Source of the DNA: Methylophilaceae bacterium
Lineage (GTDB): Bacteria; Pseudomonadota; Gammaproteobacteria; Burkholderiales; Methylophilaceae
Reading direction: 5' to 3'
DNA length: 64,000 nucleotides
Assembly (NCBI GenBank): GCA_027488395.1
Contig: JAIYBT010000006.1
Span: forward strand, 62,001-126,000
The notes under the pieces: model-generated
The model's input: the letters and a program-made list of their open reading frames with translations, nothing else
The model's database searches: none
What the model was told of the DNA's origin: nothing
In this document: positions 45,654 to 54,916 of the stretch, one piece after another
Numbering within the stretch: position 1 is the first letter of the stretch
How the letters are laid out: each line of letters starts with the position of its first letter
Translations under genes and position numbers: made by a program

Positions 45654-47192
45654 TCAGACCTTTTTAAAAATCACGGCAAACTTTTTACCTTTTGCATCTT
45701 TAAAGCGGTTGACCTCAATGTAGTTAGGCAGCTTTAACAGTATGGTTTGTAATGCGGGCAGTTCCTGTTGCGAGGGGGTCAGTACTAAATATTGAAATTG
45801 CTGAATCGTTTGGTCAGCAATGGCATCGACTAGCCGAGCTTGGTTGTCGGCCCAAGTACCTGTAAACGGTTGGCCAGCATAGTATTTTACTTTTGAATCA
45901 TCGTAAAAAACGTTGGATTGTGGCGCGGTCTGCTGCACCCAGGCCACGGCGTCTTGCAGATAGTTATAGCCGGCTTGTTTGGGTATTAGGTTTTTGATGC
46001 TACCCAACAGACAAATCACCACAATGCAAATCAAGATGGCGGTCGGCCAACGCTTGCGGGTTGGTGATGACGCTGCGGTGATCAGTCGTGCCAGAGATAG
46101 ACTTGCAAACACCATCAATATCATGGCCAGCGGCATCAGATAGCGGCCAGACAGCACAAATACTTTCACAATAATCAATGCAGCATTAACGAGGGCAATG
46201 CCTGCAGCGGCTTTTAATACTAAAGCAGCCGTTGGCTCCATGAAGCGCTTGTGCACGCGGAGGCCATACCATGCGAGTAGACTTGTGATCCAGCCCGTGG
46301 TGCTGATCGTTTTTATCACGATCACGTATAGAAATGTGAGTAATAACCCTGGGATGGCAAATTCATCTAGGTAGCTCCCTAACACTTCGCTTGCCATGCG
46401 TTGCGATTGTGTTGAAAACATTGCAACAAATTTAGCCAACAGATCAACGTTTAAAAATTCATCTAGTCTGCCCAGTGCTTTGCTGGTGACATGCGGTTGG
46501 GTGATCATGACGCCCGCAATCATGACGACTGCGATGAGGGTTAGGCTATTTGCGCTGAACCACTGCCTTAGGCGATAGCGCAGTTGGCGTTGTGGTTGGC
46601 AAAAACAAATCCATGGTAACAACGCTAGAAAAAATAGACCCTCTACCCGAAACAATGTGGCGATGATGATGTAAGTTTGCCAGAGGAGGGCGTGTTTTAG
46701 TTGTTGTGTTTGCAAAAAACGTATCATGGCCGCCACCGCTAATACAAAAAACGCCCAAAAGCCCTCGTCACGCATCAACATCTCAAGTACGCCACCAATC
46801 ATATATTGTGCGCTTAACCACAACAGCATGCCTGCTATCAAGGCGGCTTGTTTGCCGCCCGATAAGCGGATTAATTGCATAAACCCATGGCTGGCTAACG
46901 CAAAAAACAGCATATTCAATACTTGTGCAGAGGTGAGTGTGTCTAGGGTGGTGATGGCATGTACGCCAAAAATACAGAGGGCATAAAAAGGCCAAGGAAA
47001 TACGGCAAAGCCGGCTTGCCACTCGCTACGACTAAAGAAATTGGCGGCTTCAAGGTAAAGCACGCTATCGTTATTGATCCAGCCATGTTGGATATATTGC
47101 ACCTGGGCTGCAATTAAGATGGCGAGCACGACCGTAAGCACATGCCAAAATTCCAAGCTTTGTTGTAATAAGCGCGTTTTAATGCTTTGCAT
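45654..47192 (-). CDS. Polytopic membrane protein, GT39/ArnT-like
   Basis: A 512-residue inner-membrane protein with about ten to twelve hydrophobic segments and a soluble C-terminal region (about 415-512). An early loop contains WINNDSVLYLEAANFF, which resembles the first periplasmic loop with an acidic residue found in lipid-linked sugar transferases of the GT-C fold (PMT, ArnT). MLMRDEGFWAFFVLAVAA and RVEGLFFLALLPW are further family-like stretches. It might transfer a sugar from a polyprenyl donor to LPS, but this is inference. Its start overlaps the waaF stop by 14 bases, so the two are translated together. Confidence 0.75.
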   Translation of the reverse strand: MQSIKTRLLQQSLEFWHVLTVVLAILIAAQVQYIQHGWINNDSVLYLEAANFFSRSEWQAGFAVFPWPFYALCIFGVHAITTLDTLTSAQVLNMLFFALASHGFMQLIRLSGGKQAALIAGMLLWLSAQYMIGGVLEMLMRDEGFWAFFVLAVAAMIRFLQTQQLKHALLWQTYIIIATLFRVEGLFFLALLPWICFCQPQRQLRYRLRQWFSANSLTLIAVVMIAGVMITQPHVTSKALGRLDEFLNVDLLAKFVAMFSTQSQRMASEVLGSYLDEFAIPGLLLTFLYVIVIKTISTTGWITSLLAWYGLRVHKRFMEPTAALVLKAAAGIALVNAALIIVKVFVLSGRYLMPLAMILMVFASLSLARLITAASSPTRKRWPTAILICIVVICLLGSIKNLIPKQAGYNYLQDAVAWVQQTAPQSNVFYDDSKVKYYAGQPFTGTWADNQARLVDAIADQTIQQFQYLVLTPSQQELPALQTILLKLPNYIEVNRFKDAKGKKFAVIFKKV

Positions 47193-48198
47193 GTGTGAGC
47201 ACCAGGTGCGATATCACGCGCTCGGGCGTGATGTGCTGTAGGCAATGTAAATGGTTGAGCGGGCAACTACGTTGAAAGCAGGGGCTGCAAGACAATCCTA
47301 AATATTCAATGACCGCTTGGGGTGACATGGGCGGCGTATGCTGCGGGTCGGAAGAGCCATAAATCGCAAGCAATGGTTTATTTAACGCGGCCGCAATATG
47401 CATTAAACCAGAGTCATTGCTGACCACCTGATCACAAACTGCCATTAAGTCGATGACTTCGGTGAGGGTAGTCTTACCCGCTAAGTCAACACATTGGTGT
47501 TGGGTCATGGCTTGAATATGGGCAGTCACATCTTGATCTTTGGCAGAGCCAAATAGCCACACCTGCCAGCCTTGAGCGCGTGCATAGGTTGCCACCTCAG
47601 CGTAATGTTGTGCGGGCCAACGTTTTGCTTCACCGTATTCTGCGCCGGGACACAAGGCCAGCACAGCTTGCGGGTGGTGTGGGATGTTGAGACGTTGATA
47701 CAGTGATGCTGCACGCTCAGGGTAAGAGACCAACGCTGGCTGTGGCATTGGGTCTGGCAGCGGTTGTGTCGCCGCGCGGCCTAAGGCTAAAAAACGCTGA
47801 ACAGTTTGCTTGAGCAGGCTTTTGTCGAGTGTGCGCATATCATTGACTAACCCGTAGCGCATTTCACCTTTAAAGCCAGTACGTACTGGAATATTCGCGG
47901 CCCAAGGCACAATGGCTGATTTTAAATGATTGGTCAGTAAAATGGCTTGGTCATACTGCGTTGCGCTCAGTTGTCTTCCCAATTGCCAACGCGCACGTAA
48001 TGCCAGTTCCCCATGCTTAAATGGTAAGGCAATGGCAGTTCTGACCTCTGGCATGCGCGCTAACAGTGGCAGGGTCCACGGTGGAGCAGCGACGTCAATT
48101 TGGCAATCCGCTTGATCGATTTTGAGCTGTTTGAACACACTTTGCGCCAACACCATGTCACCCACCCATGCGGGGCCAATCACCAAAATTTGTTTCAT
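47179..48198 (-). CDS. waaF: ADP-heptose:LPS heptosyltransferase II
   Basis: WaaF adds the second heptose to the inner core. The 339-residue GT9 protein starts MKQILVIGPAWVGDMVLAQSVF and has LCPGAEYGEAKRWPAQHYAEVA, VSNDSGLMHIAAALNKPLLAIYGSSDPQHTPP, and a cysteine-containing tail (LSCSPCFQRSCPLNHLHCLQ) that is typical of WaaF. It overlaps hldE by 4 bases upstream and the polytopic protein by 14 bases downstream, so it is in one operon with the ADP-heptose synthesis genes that make its donor. Confidence 0.96.
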   Translation of the reverse strand: MKQILVIGPAWVGDMVLAQSVFKQLKIDQADCQIDVAAPPWTLPLLARMPEVRTAIALPFKHGELALRARWQLGRQLSATQYDQAILLTNHLKSAIVPWAANIPVRTGFKGEMRYGLVNDMRTLDKSLLKQTVQRFLALGRAATQPLPDPMPQPALVSYPERAASLYQRLNIPHHPQAVLALCPGAEYGEAKRWPAQHYAEVATYARAQGWQVWLFGSAKDQDVTAHIQAMTQHQCVDLAGKTTLTEVIDLMAVCDQVVSNDSGLMHIAAALNKPLLAIYGSSDPQHTPPMSPQAVIEYLGLSCSPCFQRSCPLNHLHCLQHITPERVISHLVLTHAKH

Positions 48199-49652
48199 GA
48201 GTGCATTTTTTTAATTAAGTTGGTGGTGCTGCGTCCTTCAACCAAGTCAATCAATGCAATTTCTCCCCCCCAAGCAAGCACTTCTTTGCCACCCACCACT
48301 TGATCAGCTGTGTAGTCACTGCCTTTAGCAATGACGTGTGGTTGAATCGCTTGGATCAAGTTAAGCGGGGTATCCTCGTCAAATAAAATCACTGCATCGA
48401 CCGATGCCAGCGCGGCTAATACGCGGGCACGGTCAAGCTCGTTGACCACTGGCCTTGTTGGGCCTTTGAGTGCAGACACAGAGCGGTCAGTATTTAAGCC
48501 TAATACCAATTTATCACCACGCTTTTTTGCTGCTTCTAGATAGGTCACATGACCTGCATGTAATAAATCAAAGCAGCCATTGGTAAAGACTATTTTTTCA
48601 CCAAGCGCTTTCCAGCGGCTAACTTTTTGTTGCAATGCAATGAGATCACATACTTTATGCGCTTGCTCGCTACCTTGTGCTTGGCTGAGCGCTTCGATGA
48701 GTTCGCTGCGGCAGATCGGTACAGTACCCACTTTGCCAACCACCACACCTGCAGCCACGTTTGCCAGGGATAAGCTGTCAAGTGGACTCAGGCCATGCAT
48801 CAAGCCTGCGGCCAAGGTCGCAATCACTGTGTCACCAGCGCCCGAAACATCAAACACTTGCTTGGCAGTCGCACTTAAATGACTGATCTGATCGGCAATC
48901 AGGGTAATGCCTTCCTCACCACGGGTTACCGCTAAAAAGTCAATGCCCAGCGATTGTTTGAGCAACGTGGCTTTTTCAATTAATGCGGGATCATGAAGCG
49001 CCGTTGCGCAGGCTTCTGCAGTTTCTTTTTTGTTGGGAGTCAGTGCAGTGGCACCACGGTATTTTTGATAGTCACGGCCTTTGGGATCCACCAAAACAGG
49101 AATATGCAGTGCACGACATGCGTTGATGACATATTGGCAAAGGGTTTCGTTAAGCAAGCCTTTTGCGTAATCCGACAAAATAACCAACTGCGGCTGCCTG
49201 GCTAAACAGGCATCAATATTGTGTAATAACGTGGTTTGTTCTTCATCAGTCAGCGCATGGGTTAACTCTTGATCTAGGCGCATCATTTGTTGATGGCCGC
49301 CTAAAATACGAGTTTTAGCAATCGTAGGTCTACTCGATGTGCGCGTCATGCGGTCGGTATCGATGCCTAAGGCTTGCATAGCATTCATCAGGCAGTCGGC
49401 TTCTGCATCGTGCCCCACCAAGCCTAACATGCTGGTCTGAATACCTAATTGTGCCAAATTGGCAGCAACATTCGCTGCACCACCTAGCCGTTGTTGTTCT
49501 TGGGTGATTAAGACAACTGGCACAGGTGCTTCTGGAGAGATGCGGTTCACTTCTCCCATCAAATAACGGTCTAACATTACATCGCCAATGACCACCGCAT
49601 GTTGTTGTTTGGCGCCAAACTGTTGCACCGTATTGCTAAAGATTGGATGCAT
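48195..49652 (-). CDS. hldE: Bifunctional heptose-7-phosphate kinase/heptose-1-phosphate adenylyltransferase
   Basis: HldE performs two steps of ADP-heptose synthesis. The N-terminal ribokinase-like domain (about 1-325) has VVIGDVMLDRYLMGEVNRISPEAPVPV, RLGGAANVAANLAQLG and FDVSGAGDTVIATLAAG. The C-terminal nucleotidyltransferase domain (about 345-485) has VFTNGCFDLLHAGHVTYLEAAKK and KGSDYTADQVVGGKEV. Both halves are in one frame, as in Enterobacteria; many betaproteobacteria have split rfaE1 and rfaE2 genes. It lies 6 bases after gmhA and overlaps waaF by 4. Confidence 0.97.
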   Translation of the reverse strand: MHPIFSNTVQQFGAKQQHAVVIGDVMLDRYLMGEVNRISPEAPVPVVLITQEQQRLGGAANVAANLAQLGIQTSMLGLVGHDAEADCLMNAMQALGIDTDRMTRTSSRPTIAKTRILGGHQQMMRLDQELTHALTDEEQTTLLHNIDACLARQPQLVILSDYAKGLLNETLCQYVINACRALHIPVLVDPKGRDYQKYRGATALTPNKKETAEACATALHDPALIEKATLLKQSLGIDFLAVTRGEEGITLIADQISHLSATAKQVFDVSGAGDTVIATLAAGLMHGLSPLDSLSLANVAAGVVVGKVGTVPICRSELIEALSQAQGSEQAHKVCDLIALQQKVSRWKALGEKIVFTNGCFDLLHAGHVTYLEAAKKRGDKLVLGLNTDRSVSALKGPTRPVVNELDRARVLAALASVDAVILFDEDTPLNLIQAIQPHVIAKGSDYTADQVVGGKEVLAWGGEIALIDLVEGRSTTNLIKKMHS

Positions 49653-49658
49653 GCTGGC

Positions 49659-50219
49659 TTACGATTCTAAAATTTCACACAGGCAGTGCCCAATAAAGAT
49701 GTGCGCTTCTTGTATGCGTGCAGTCACGGCTGAGGGCACCACAATATTGTATTGACACAATTGATTGAGTTTTCCACCCGTTCCACCTGTCATGCCGACG
49801 GTTGTTGCACCCATTGCATTTGCGGCTTCTATCGCACGTACCACGTTTGCGCTGTTGCCGCTGGTGGTGAGACCGATCAACAGGTCTTCTGGGCGACACA
49901 GTGCCTCAATCTGGCGGGCAAAGATATAGTCGTAGCCATAATCGTTACCAACCGAGGTCAAAATAGAGGTATCTGTGGTGAGTGCGATGGCGGGTAAGCC
50001 TTTACGCTCTTTTTTAAAGCGACCGACAATTTCAGCAGCGATATGTTGGCTATCTGCCGCACTGCCACCATTCCCGCATAATAAAATTTTACCGCCTTGC
50101 GCAATACATGTTCGGATAGCAAGTCCGACATCATTGATGGTAGGAAAAATGCTTTCTAACGCTTGAAACATGGCGATATGTGCCGCGTGCTCGCCTTTTA
50201 GGTAATCAATATAAGCCAT
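49659..50219 (-). CDS. gmhA: Sedoheptulose-7-phosphate isomerase
   Basis: GmhA makes D-glycero-D-manno-heptose 7-phosphate, the entry step of ADP-heptose synthesis. The 186-residue SIS-domain protein has [42 protein letters not shown] and [21 protein letters not shown]. The C-terminal [14 protein letters not shown] includes the metal-binding His. It starts in the hldD stop (1-base overlap) and leads into hldE. Confidence 0.97.
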   Translation of the reverse strand: MAYIDYLKGEHAAHIAMFQALESIFPTINDVGLAIRTCIAQGGKILLCGNGGSAADSQHIAAEIVGRFKKERKGLPAIALTTDTSILTSVGNDYGYDYIFARQIEALCRPEDLLIGLTTSGNSANVVRAIEAANAMGATTVGMTGGTGGKLNQLCQYNIVVPSAVTARIQEAHIFIGHCLCEILES

Positions 50220-51208
50220 CAGCAGTAAGGATCCTCTTGCATCAGATAGTGTTGTACGTAGTCTCTAATACCCTCTTCTAGAGAGCTGAACGGGGCTTTA
50301 AAGCCCGCGTCGCGTAATTTTTGCACGGTTGCTTGGGTAAAGTATTGATATTTCCCTTGCAAATCAAGCGGCATATCAATGTAGGTGATGTTTGTTTCTA
50401 GACCCATATTGGTCATCACCTGCGTGGCTAAATCTTTAAAGCTACGGGCCTCACCGGTGCCGATATTGTAGATGCCATTGGTAGCAGGTTTTTTACTGAA
50501 TGCGGACTCTAAAAAAAACGCCATCACGCTAGCGACATCTTTTACGTAGACAAAATCACGCAATTGCATGCCGTCTTCAACCCCAGCTTTGGTGCCTTTG
50601 AACAAGCGCATGGTGCCAGTTTCTTTAACTTGGTTAAAGGTATGCCATGCAACACTGGCCATGCGCTCTTTGTGGTATTCGTTGGGGCCGTACACATTAA
50701 AAAACTTGAAGCCTGCCCAGGCCGGGGGCGTTGGCTGTTTCTGTTTGACTTGGTCTAACACCCATTGATCAAAAAAGTGTTTTGAATAGCCATAGCCATT
50801 GAGCGGTCGAAGTTGGGCGATACTTGTGTCGTCATACCCACGTTCGCCTGCGCCGTAAGTGGCAGCGGAACTGGCGTAAAAAAAGGGTACTTCATATTCA
50901 GCGCACCACGACCATAAATCTTGTGAATAATGAATATTGTCTGCAACGAGTTTGTTGAAATCCCGTTCGGTGGTGGCACTGATTGCACCCATGTGAATGA
51001 CGGCAGTGATGTCGTCATTTTCCTCAAGAAAGTCAAACAGCTGATCTTTATCGAGGTATTCGGCATAGTGTCTGTGCACTAAGTTTTGCCACTGAGCTTC
51101 ATGTGTGATGCGATCAACAATCACTAAATCTTGTCGACCAAGTTTGGTATTCAGATGCCAAGCCATGATAGAACCTATCATGCCTGCGCCGCCAGTAATT
51201 ACGATCAT
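50219..51208 (-). CDS. hldD: ADP-L-glycero-D-manno-heptose 6-epimerase
   Basis: HldD epimerises ADP-D-glycero-D-manno-heptose to the L-glycero form used by heptosyltransferases. The 329-residue short-chain dehydrogenase fold begins [13 protein letters not shown] (NADP-binding GxxGxxG). It has [29 protein letters not shown] with the catalytic Tyr and Lys, [19 protein letters not shown] and [12 protein letters not shown] chose the ATG at 51208; a TTG 21 bases upstream would put seven residues before the dinucleotide fold. It heads the hldD-gmhA-hldE-waaF operon. GmhB is missing from the run. Confidence 0.96.
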   Translation of the reverse strand: MIVITGGAGMIGSIMAWHLNTKLGRQDLVIVDRITHEAQWQNLVHRHYAEYLDKDQLFDFLEENDDITAVIHMGAISATTERDFNKLVADNIHYSQDLWSWCAEYEVPFFYASSAATYGAGERGYDDTSIAQLRPLNGYGYSKHFFDQWVLDQVKQKQPTPPAWAGFKFFNVYGPNEYHKERMASVAWHTFNQVKETGTMRLFKGTKAGVEDGMQLRDFVYVKDVASVMAFFLESAFSKKPATNGIYNIGTGEARSFKDLATQVMTNMGLETNITYIDMPLDLQGKYQYFTQATVQKLRDAGFKAPFSSLEEGIRDYVQHYLMQEDPYC

Positions 51209-51296
51209 AATGTTGCGCGCGTTGGGCAACTGACCTGATTTCGGTGAGTTGCCTCGCAGTCCTTAATCAATGAGGATGAGCGCGCATTATAAACGC

Positions 51297-52403
51297 TTAT
51301 TGCGCTGCTCCCAACGCTTTCGCATGCGCGGCGCTTGCAGCCGCTTGCACTTGCGCAGTATGCGCATCCCAATCTTGACTTAACCAACCTTGGCAATGTT
51401 CTAAGGCAATGGCGGTCATTGCACTAATCCATTGCGGGTGATCGTTGAGTGCTGGAATGTAGTGATAATCACCGCCACCAGCTTCTTGAAATAAATGTTT
51501 ACCTTCCATGGCAATTTCTTCCAAGGTTTCAAGGCAGTCACTACTAAACCCAGGACAAAATACATCAATCCGTGAAAGTTTTTGCGCGCCTAATTCAGCT
51601 AAGGTTTCAGCTAAGTACGGTTTTAACCATTCTTGCCGACCAAAGCGTGATTGGAAGGCAACCACATACTGCTGTTTCTCTAAGCCTAAGGCCTCTGCTA
51701 ACAATCGGCCTGTCTTGTGACATTCACAATGGTAATTGTCACCTTTCATCAGGTGAAATTTAGGCACACCGTGAAAGCTCATCACAAGTTTTTCGGGCTG
51801 CCCATGTGTGTCCCAATGGGCGCGAACTTGCGCCGCCAAGGCTTGAATGTATAAGGGGTGGTCGTGGTAATGTTTGATTGTGCGTACTGCAGGTACATTA
51901 CGCGTTTTTAATAACACCCGCCAAACGGCATCAAATACGGCTGCAGTGCTACTGGCGGCATACTGAGGAAACAAAGGAAACACCAAAATACGATCACATT
52001 GTTGCGCCTTAAGCGAAGCGATCGCACTTTTCATACTCGGATTGCCATAGCTCATGCCCAGTTCCACGGCAAAAGGGCTTGCGACTTGCTTGGCTAAATG
52101 GTCCTCGAACAATTGTTTTTGTGCTTTGGCGTACACCATCAGCGGTGAGCCCGCATCTGTCCAAACGCTGGCATATTTCTCGGCCGATTTGCGTGGTCGG
52201 ATGACTAAAATAATAAAGTGCAAAATCCAGCACCAGATAAAGCGTGGTATTTCAACCACGCGTCTATCCATCAAGAACTGCTGCAAATAGGGCCTGAGCG
52301 CTTTTGCAGTGGGGGCGTCTGGGGTGCCTAAATTTGCTAGTAAAACGCCGACTTTTGCTTGTGTGCCATGCGTGTAGGGGGGTTCTGAGTTGTAGTATGC
52401 CAT
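51297..52403 (-). CDS. hemH: Ferrochelatase
   Basis: HemH inserts ferrous iron into protoporphyrin IX, the last step of heme synthesis. The 368-residue protein has VGVLLANLGTPDAPTAKALRPYLQQFL, FPQYAASSTAAVFDAV, LVMSFHGVPKFHLMKGDNYHCECHKTG with the iron-binding His, and DVFCPGFSSDCLETLEEIA with the conserved Glu. Of the two extra Cys pairs, none makes a clear Fe-S site. The 154-base side toward the lipoprotein gene has no terminator that I can see. Confidence 0.97.
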   Translation of the reverse strand: MAYYNSEPPYTHGTQAKVGVLLANLGTPDAPTAKALRPYLQQFLMDRRVVEIPRFIWCWILHFIILVIRPRKSAEKYASVWTDAGSPLMVYAKAQKQLFEDHLAKQVASPFAVELGMSYGNPSMKSAIASLKAQQCDRILVFPLFPQYAASSTAAVFDAVWRVLLKTRNVPAVRTIKHYHDHPLYIQALAAQVRAHWDTHGQPEKLVMSFHGVPKFHLMKGDNYHCECHKTGRLLAEALGLEKQQYVVAFQSRFGRQEWLKPYLAETLAELGAQKLSRIDVFCPGFSSDCLETLEEIAMEGKHLFQEAGGGDYHYIPALNDHPQWISAMTAIALEHCQGWLSQDWDAHTAQVQAAASAAHAKALGAAQ

Positions 52404-52502
52404 CGCGCTATTCTAATGTGAAAACAAGCGCTCTGACGTCAAAACCAAAAAAAAGTGCTGTAAAGTTCGATCGCTATACTCAGTTGATCGAACGATGCGT
52501 GC

Positions 52503-52724
52503 TTATTTTTTATGAATTTGATTGCCGATAACGCCGCCGATCGCTGCACCGCCCACCGTACCCACCGAACTGCCACCTGTCAGCACCGCCCCTGTGACTG
52601 CACCGATGCCTGCACCAATTGCGGTACTTTTACCACGGGTGCTCATGCTGCCACAGGCCGAGGATGATAATGCTAATAACAAAATAACAGCGTATGTCAG
52701 TGCTGGATGGCGGTTCGTATGCAT
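52503..52724 (-). CDS. Small glycine-zipper lipoprotein
   Basis: A 73-residue protein with a signal peptide and lipobox (LALSSSACGSM), followed by a Gly/Ala-rich glycine-zipper hairpin: AIGAGIGAVTGAVLTGG and VGGAAIGGVIGNQIHKK. This is the pattern of small OsmB/YMGG-like outer-membrane lipoproteins, often linked to envelope stress. The ATG at 52724 has AAAGGG about 8 bases upstream; an in-frame TTG at 52742 is less likely. Function is not known. Confidence 0.85.
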   Translation of the reverse strand: MHTNRHPALTYAVILLLALSSSACGSMSTRGKSTAIGAGIGAVTGAVLTGGSSVGTVGGAAIGGVIGNQIHKK

Positions 52725-52896
52725 TTTTAAAACCCTTTGCAAATGAAATATTAATTAATGACGTAAATCATGCCTGCTTTAAAGTGAGCATGCATGTCGC
52801 GAATGGCTGATTTGATTGTAAGAAGCCGCTGACAGTCAGCAGGTGCAAGCACCTTTATTATGTGCGTAAACATTTATATACGAACACGAGCATCGC

Positions 52897-53913
52897 TTAA
52901 TTGCCTGAAAGCGCATTCGAAAGTAGTTTTGCCGTCACATCGACAATCGGAATAATGCGTTCGTAGGCCATGCGGGTAGGGCCAATGACGCCTAAGGTGC
53001 CCACCACTTGCGCGTCGACTGAATAAGGCGCGGTCACCATGCTACATTCGTCTAACGGTAAATAGCCGCTCTCTCCGCCAATAAAAATTTGCACACCTTG
53101 CGCATGCTGGCTTTGGTCAAGCAGTTGCATCAGTGCCGTACGGTGTTCAAAAATTTCAAATAATTTTCGCAGACTTGTGACATTGGTGGATAACTCATCG
53201 ACTTGCAGTAAATTGCGTTCGCCAGCAATCACCATTGCATCTTTATCCGATGGTTCTTGCTGCGATGAGGCCTCCAATGCAGCAGTCATTAAACGATTGA
53301 TATCGGTTTGCATCTGTTGCAACTCAACGCGCAAGCGTTGTTGAACTTCATCTAGGCTTAAACCGCTGCAATGTGCATTGACGTAATTAGTGGCCTGCGT
53401 CAGTTCACTGGGGCTCATGGCTTTATCAGTCAGTACGATGCGATTTTGCACTTGACCATCTTCGGTGACCAAAATGACTAGAATTTTTTTCTCGCCTAGT
53501 TGCAAAAACTCCAAATGTTTAAGCGTAGGGCGCGTACGTTTTGGCACCATGACGATGCCGGCAAACTGCGTGAGTTGCGACAACATGTCGGCAGCGTTGT
53601 TGATCAGCGCTTGTGGATCGGGTGAGCGTAAGCCCAGTTTGAGCTGATCGACAGCGCTATGATCGATGGGTCTGACGGTGAGTAATGAATCCACAAACAA
53701 ACGATAGCCTTTTTGCGTGGGGATGCGGCCTGCAGAAGTGTGCGGGCTCGCAATAAAGCCTAACTGCTCAAGGTCACTCATGACATTGCGAATGGTGGCT
53801 GAACTGACATCGAGCCCCGAGTGTTGCAATAAGGTGCGTGAGCCAATCGGTTGGCCTTCACTGATGTAATGTTCAACCAATGTTTTTAGTAAAATTTGTG
53901 CGCGTTTGTCCAA
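52897..53913 (-). CDS. hrcA: Heat-inducible transcription repressor HrcA
   Basis: HrcA represses heat-shock operons by binding CIRCE operators. The 338-residue protein has a winged-helix N-terminus (ILLKTLVEHYISEGQPIGSRTLL, SSATIRNVMSDLEQLGFI, HTSAGRIPTQKGYRLFVDSL) and a GAF-like core, ending with VIGPTRMAYERIIPIVD. The start codon is TTG at 53913, with AAGGGC upstream. No CIRCE element is visible around this gene, and grpE, dnaK and dnaJ are not in the window. It is divergent from nadK. Confidence 0.96.
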   Translation of the reverse strand: MDKRAQILLKTLVEHYISEGQPIGSRTLLQHSGLDVSSATIRNVMSDLEQLGFIASPHTSAGRIPTQKGYRLFVDSLLTVRPIDHSAVDQLKLGLRSPDPQALINNAADMLSQLTQFAGIVMVPKRTRPTLKHLEFLQLGEKKILVILVTEDGQVQNRIVLTDKAMSPSELTQATNYVNAHCSGLSLDEVQQRLRVELQQMQTDINRLMTAALEASSQQEPSDKDAMVIAGERNLLQVDELSTNVTSLRKLFEIFEHRTALMQLLDQSQHAQGVQIFIGGESGYLPLDECSMVTAPYSVDAQVVGTLGVIGPTRMAYERIIPIVDVTAKLLSNALSGN

Positions 53914-54018
53914 ACTGTTTTGCCCTTGTAATCACAACTTAAAATTTTGCCTGATTTGGTCATGTCGGGATAGCCGTTTAAGCTTCTCACACCAGGGGTT
54001 ATATGCTTTAATGCGCGC

Positions 54019-54888
54019 ATGCTTTCTCGTTTTAGTTCGGTTGCCATCGTTGGCAAATATATGGATGAATCTGCTTTGCAGCGCATGCAAACCGATCTGA
54101 CGCGACTTGCTCACCATTTGTTGCAATCTGGCGTGCACGTATGCATCGAACAACACACCGCGCAATACGTGGGCTTTGAAGGCTTTCATGTTGCCAGCCT
54201 CAACAGTATAGGGGAAAAAGCGGACTTGGTAATTGTGATGGGCGGCGATGGCACCATGCTTAGCGTCGGGCGCGTATTGAGAAACACTCGCGTACCATTG
54301 ATCGGGATCAATCTAGGTCGCTTGGGGTTTTTAACCGATTTGCAAACCAATACCATGCTGGTTGAAATTGATAAGATTTTAGCGGGTGATTATCAAATTG
54401 AAACGCGCATGTTGTTGCAAACTGAGGTAACGCGTCAATCGAACACATTGGTGGATACGGTAGCACTCAATGATGTTGTGATTAAAAGTGCTTTCAGATT
54501 GATTGAATTAGAAGTGCATGTCAACGGTCAATTTGTGTCTAGGCAACGCGCAGACGGCTTAATTTTAGCCACGCCAACGGGCACTACCGCCTACGCTTTA
54601 TCGACAGGCGGGCCGATCATGCACCCAGATTTAGAGGCGATTTCAATTGTGCCCATCAGTCCACATACCTTGAGTTATCGGCCGATAACGGTCCCTGCGG
54701 AAAGCATCATTGAAGTGGTCGTGGTGCAGGCAGATGATGCCCAACTTAATTTTGATGGACAAGGCCAATATGCGCTTGCGGTGGGCGATCACATCCGCAT
54801 TGCCAAAGCACATCAAGAAATACAATTGTTACATCCCAAAGATTATTGTTATTTTGATATGTTACGTAATAAGCTCAACTGGGGTTGA
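54019..54888 (+). CDS. nadK: NAD kinase
   Basis: NadK phosphorylates NAD to NADP. The 289-residue protein has ADLVIVMGGDGTMLSVGRVL (GGDGT motif), PLIGINLGRLGFLTDL, LNDVVIKSA and the second conserved motif in DGLILATPTGTTAYALSTGGPIMHP. The hrcA(-)/nadK(+)-recN(+) arrangement is common in betaproteobacteria. The recN gene starts 28 bases downstream. Confidence 0.97.
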   Translation: MLSRFSSVAIVGKYMDESALQRMQTDLTRLAHHLLQSGVHVCIEQHTAQYVGFEGFHVASLNSIGEKADLVIVMGGDGTMLSVGRVLRNTRVPLIGINLGRLGFLTDLQTNTMLVEIDKILAGDYQIETRMLLQTEVTRQSNTLVDTVALNDVVIKSAFRLIELEVHVNGQFVSRQRADGLILATPTGTTAYALSTGGPIMHPDLEAISIVPISPHTLSYRPITVPAESIIEVVVVQADDAQLNFDGQGQYALAVGDHIRIAKAHQEIQLLHPKDYCYFDMLRNKLNWG

Positions 54889-54916
54889 GTCTATGTTAAA
54901 GCGCTGAATCCATTCC

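Noticed and set aside
53914-54018. CIRCE operator next to hrcA
   Set aside because: No TTAGCACTC/GAGTGCTAA inverted repeat is present in the hrcA-nadK spacer.
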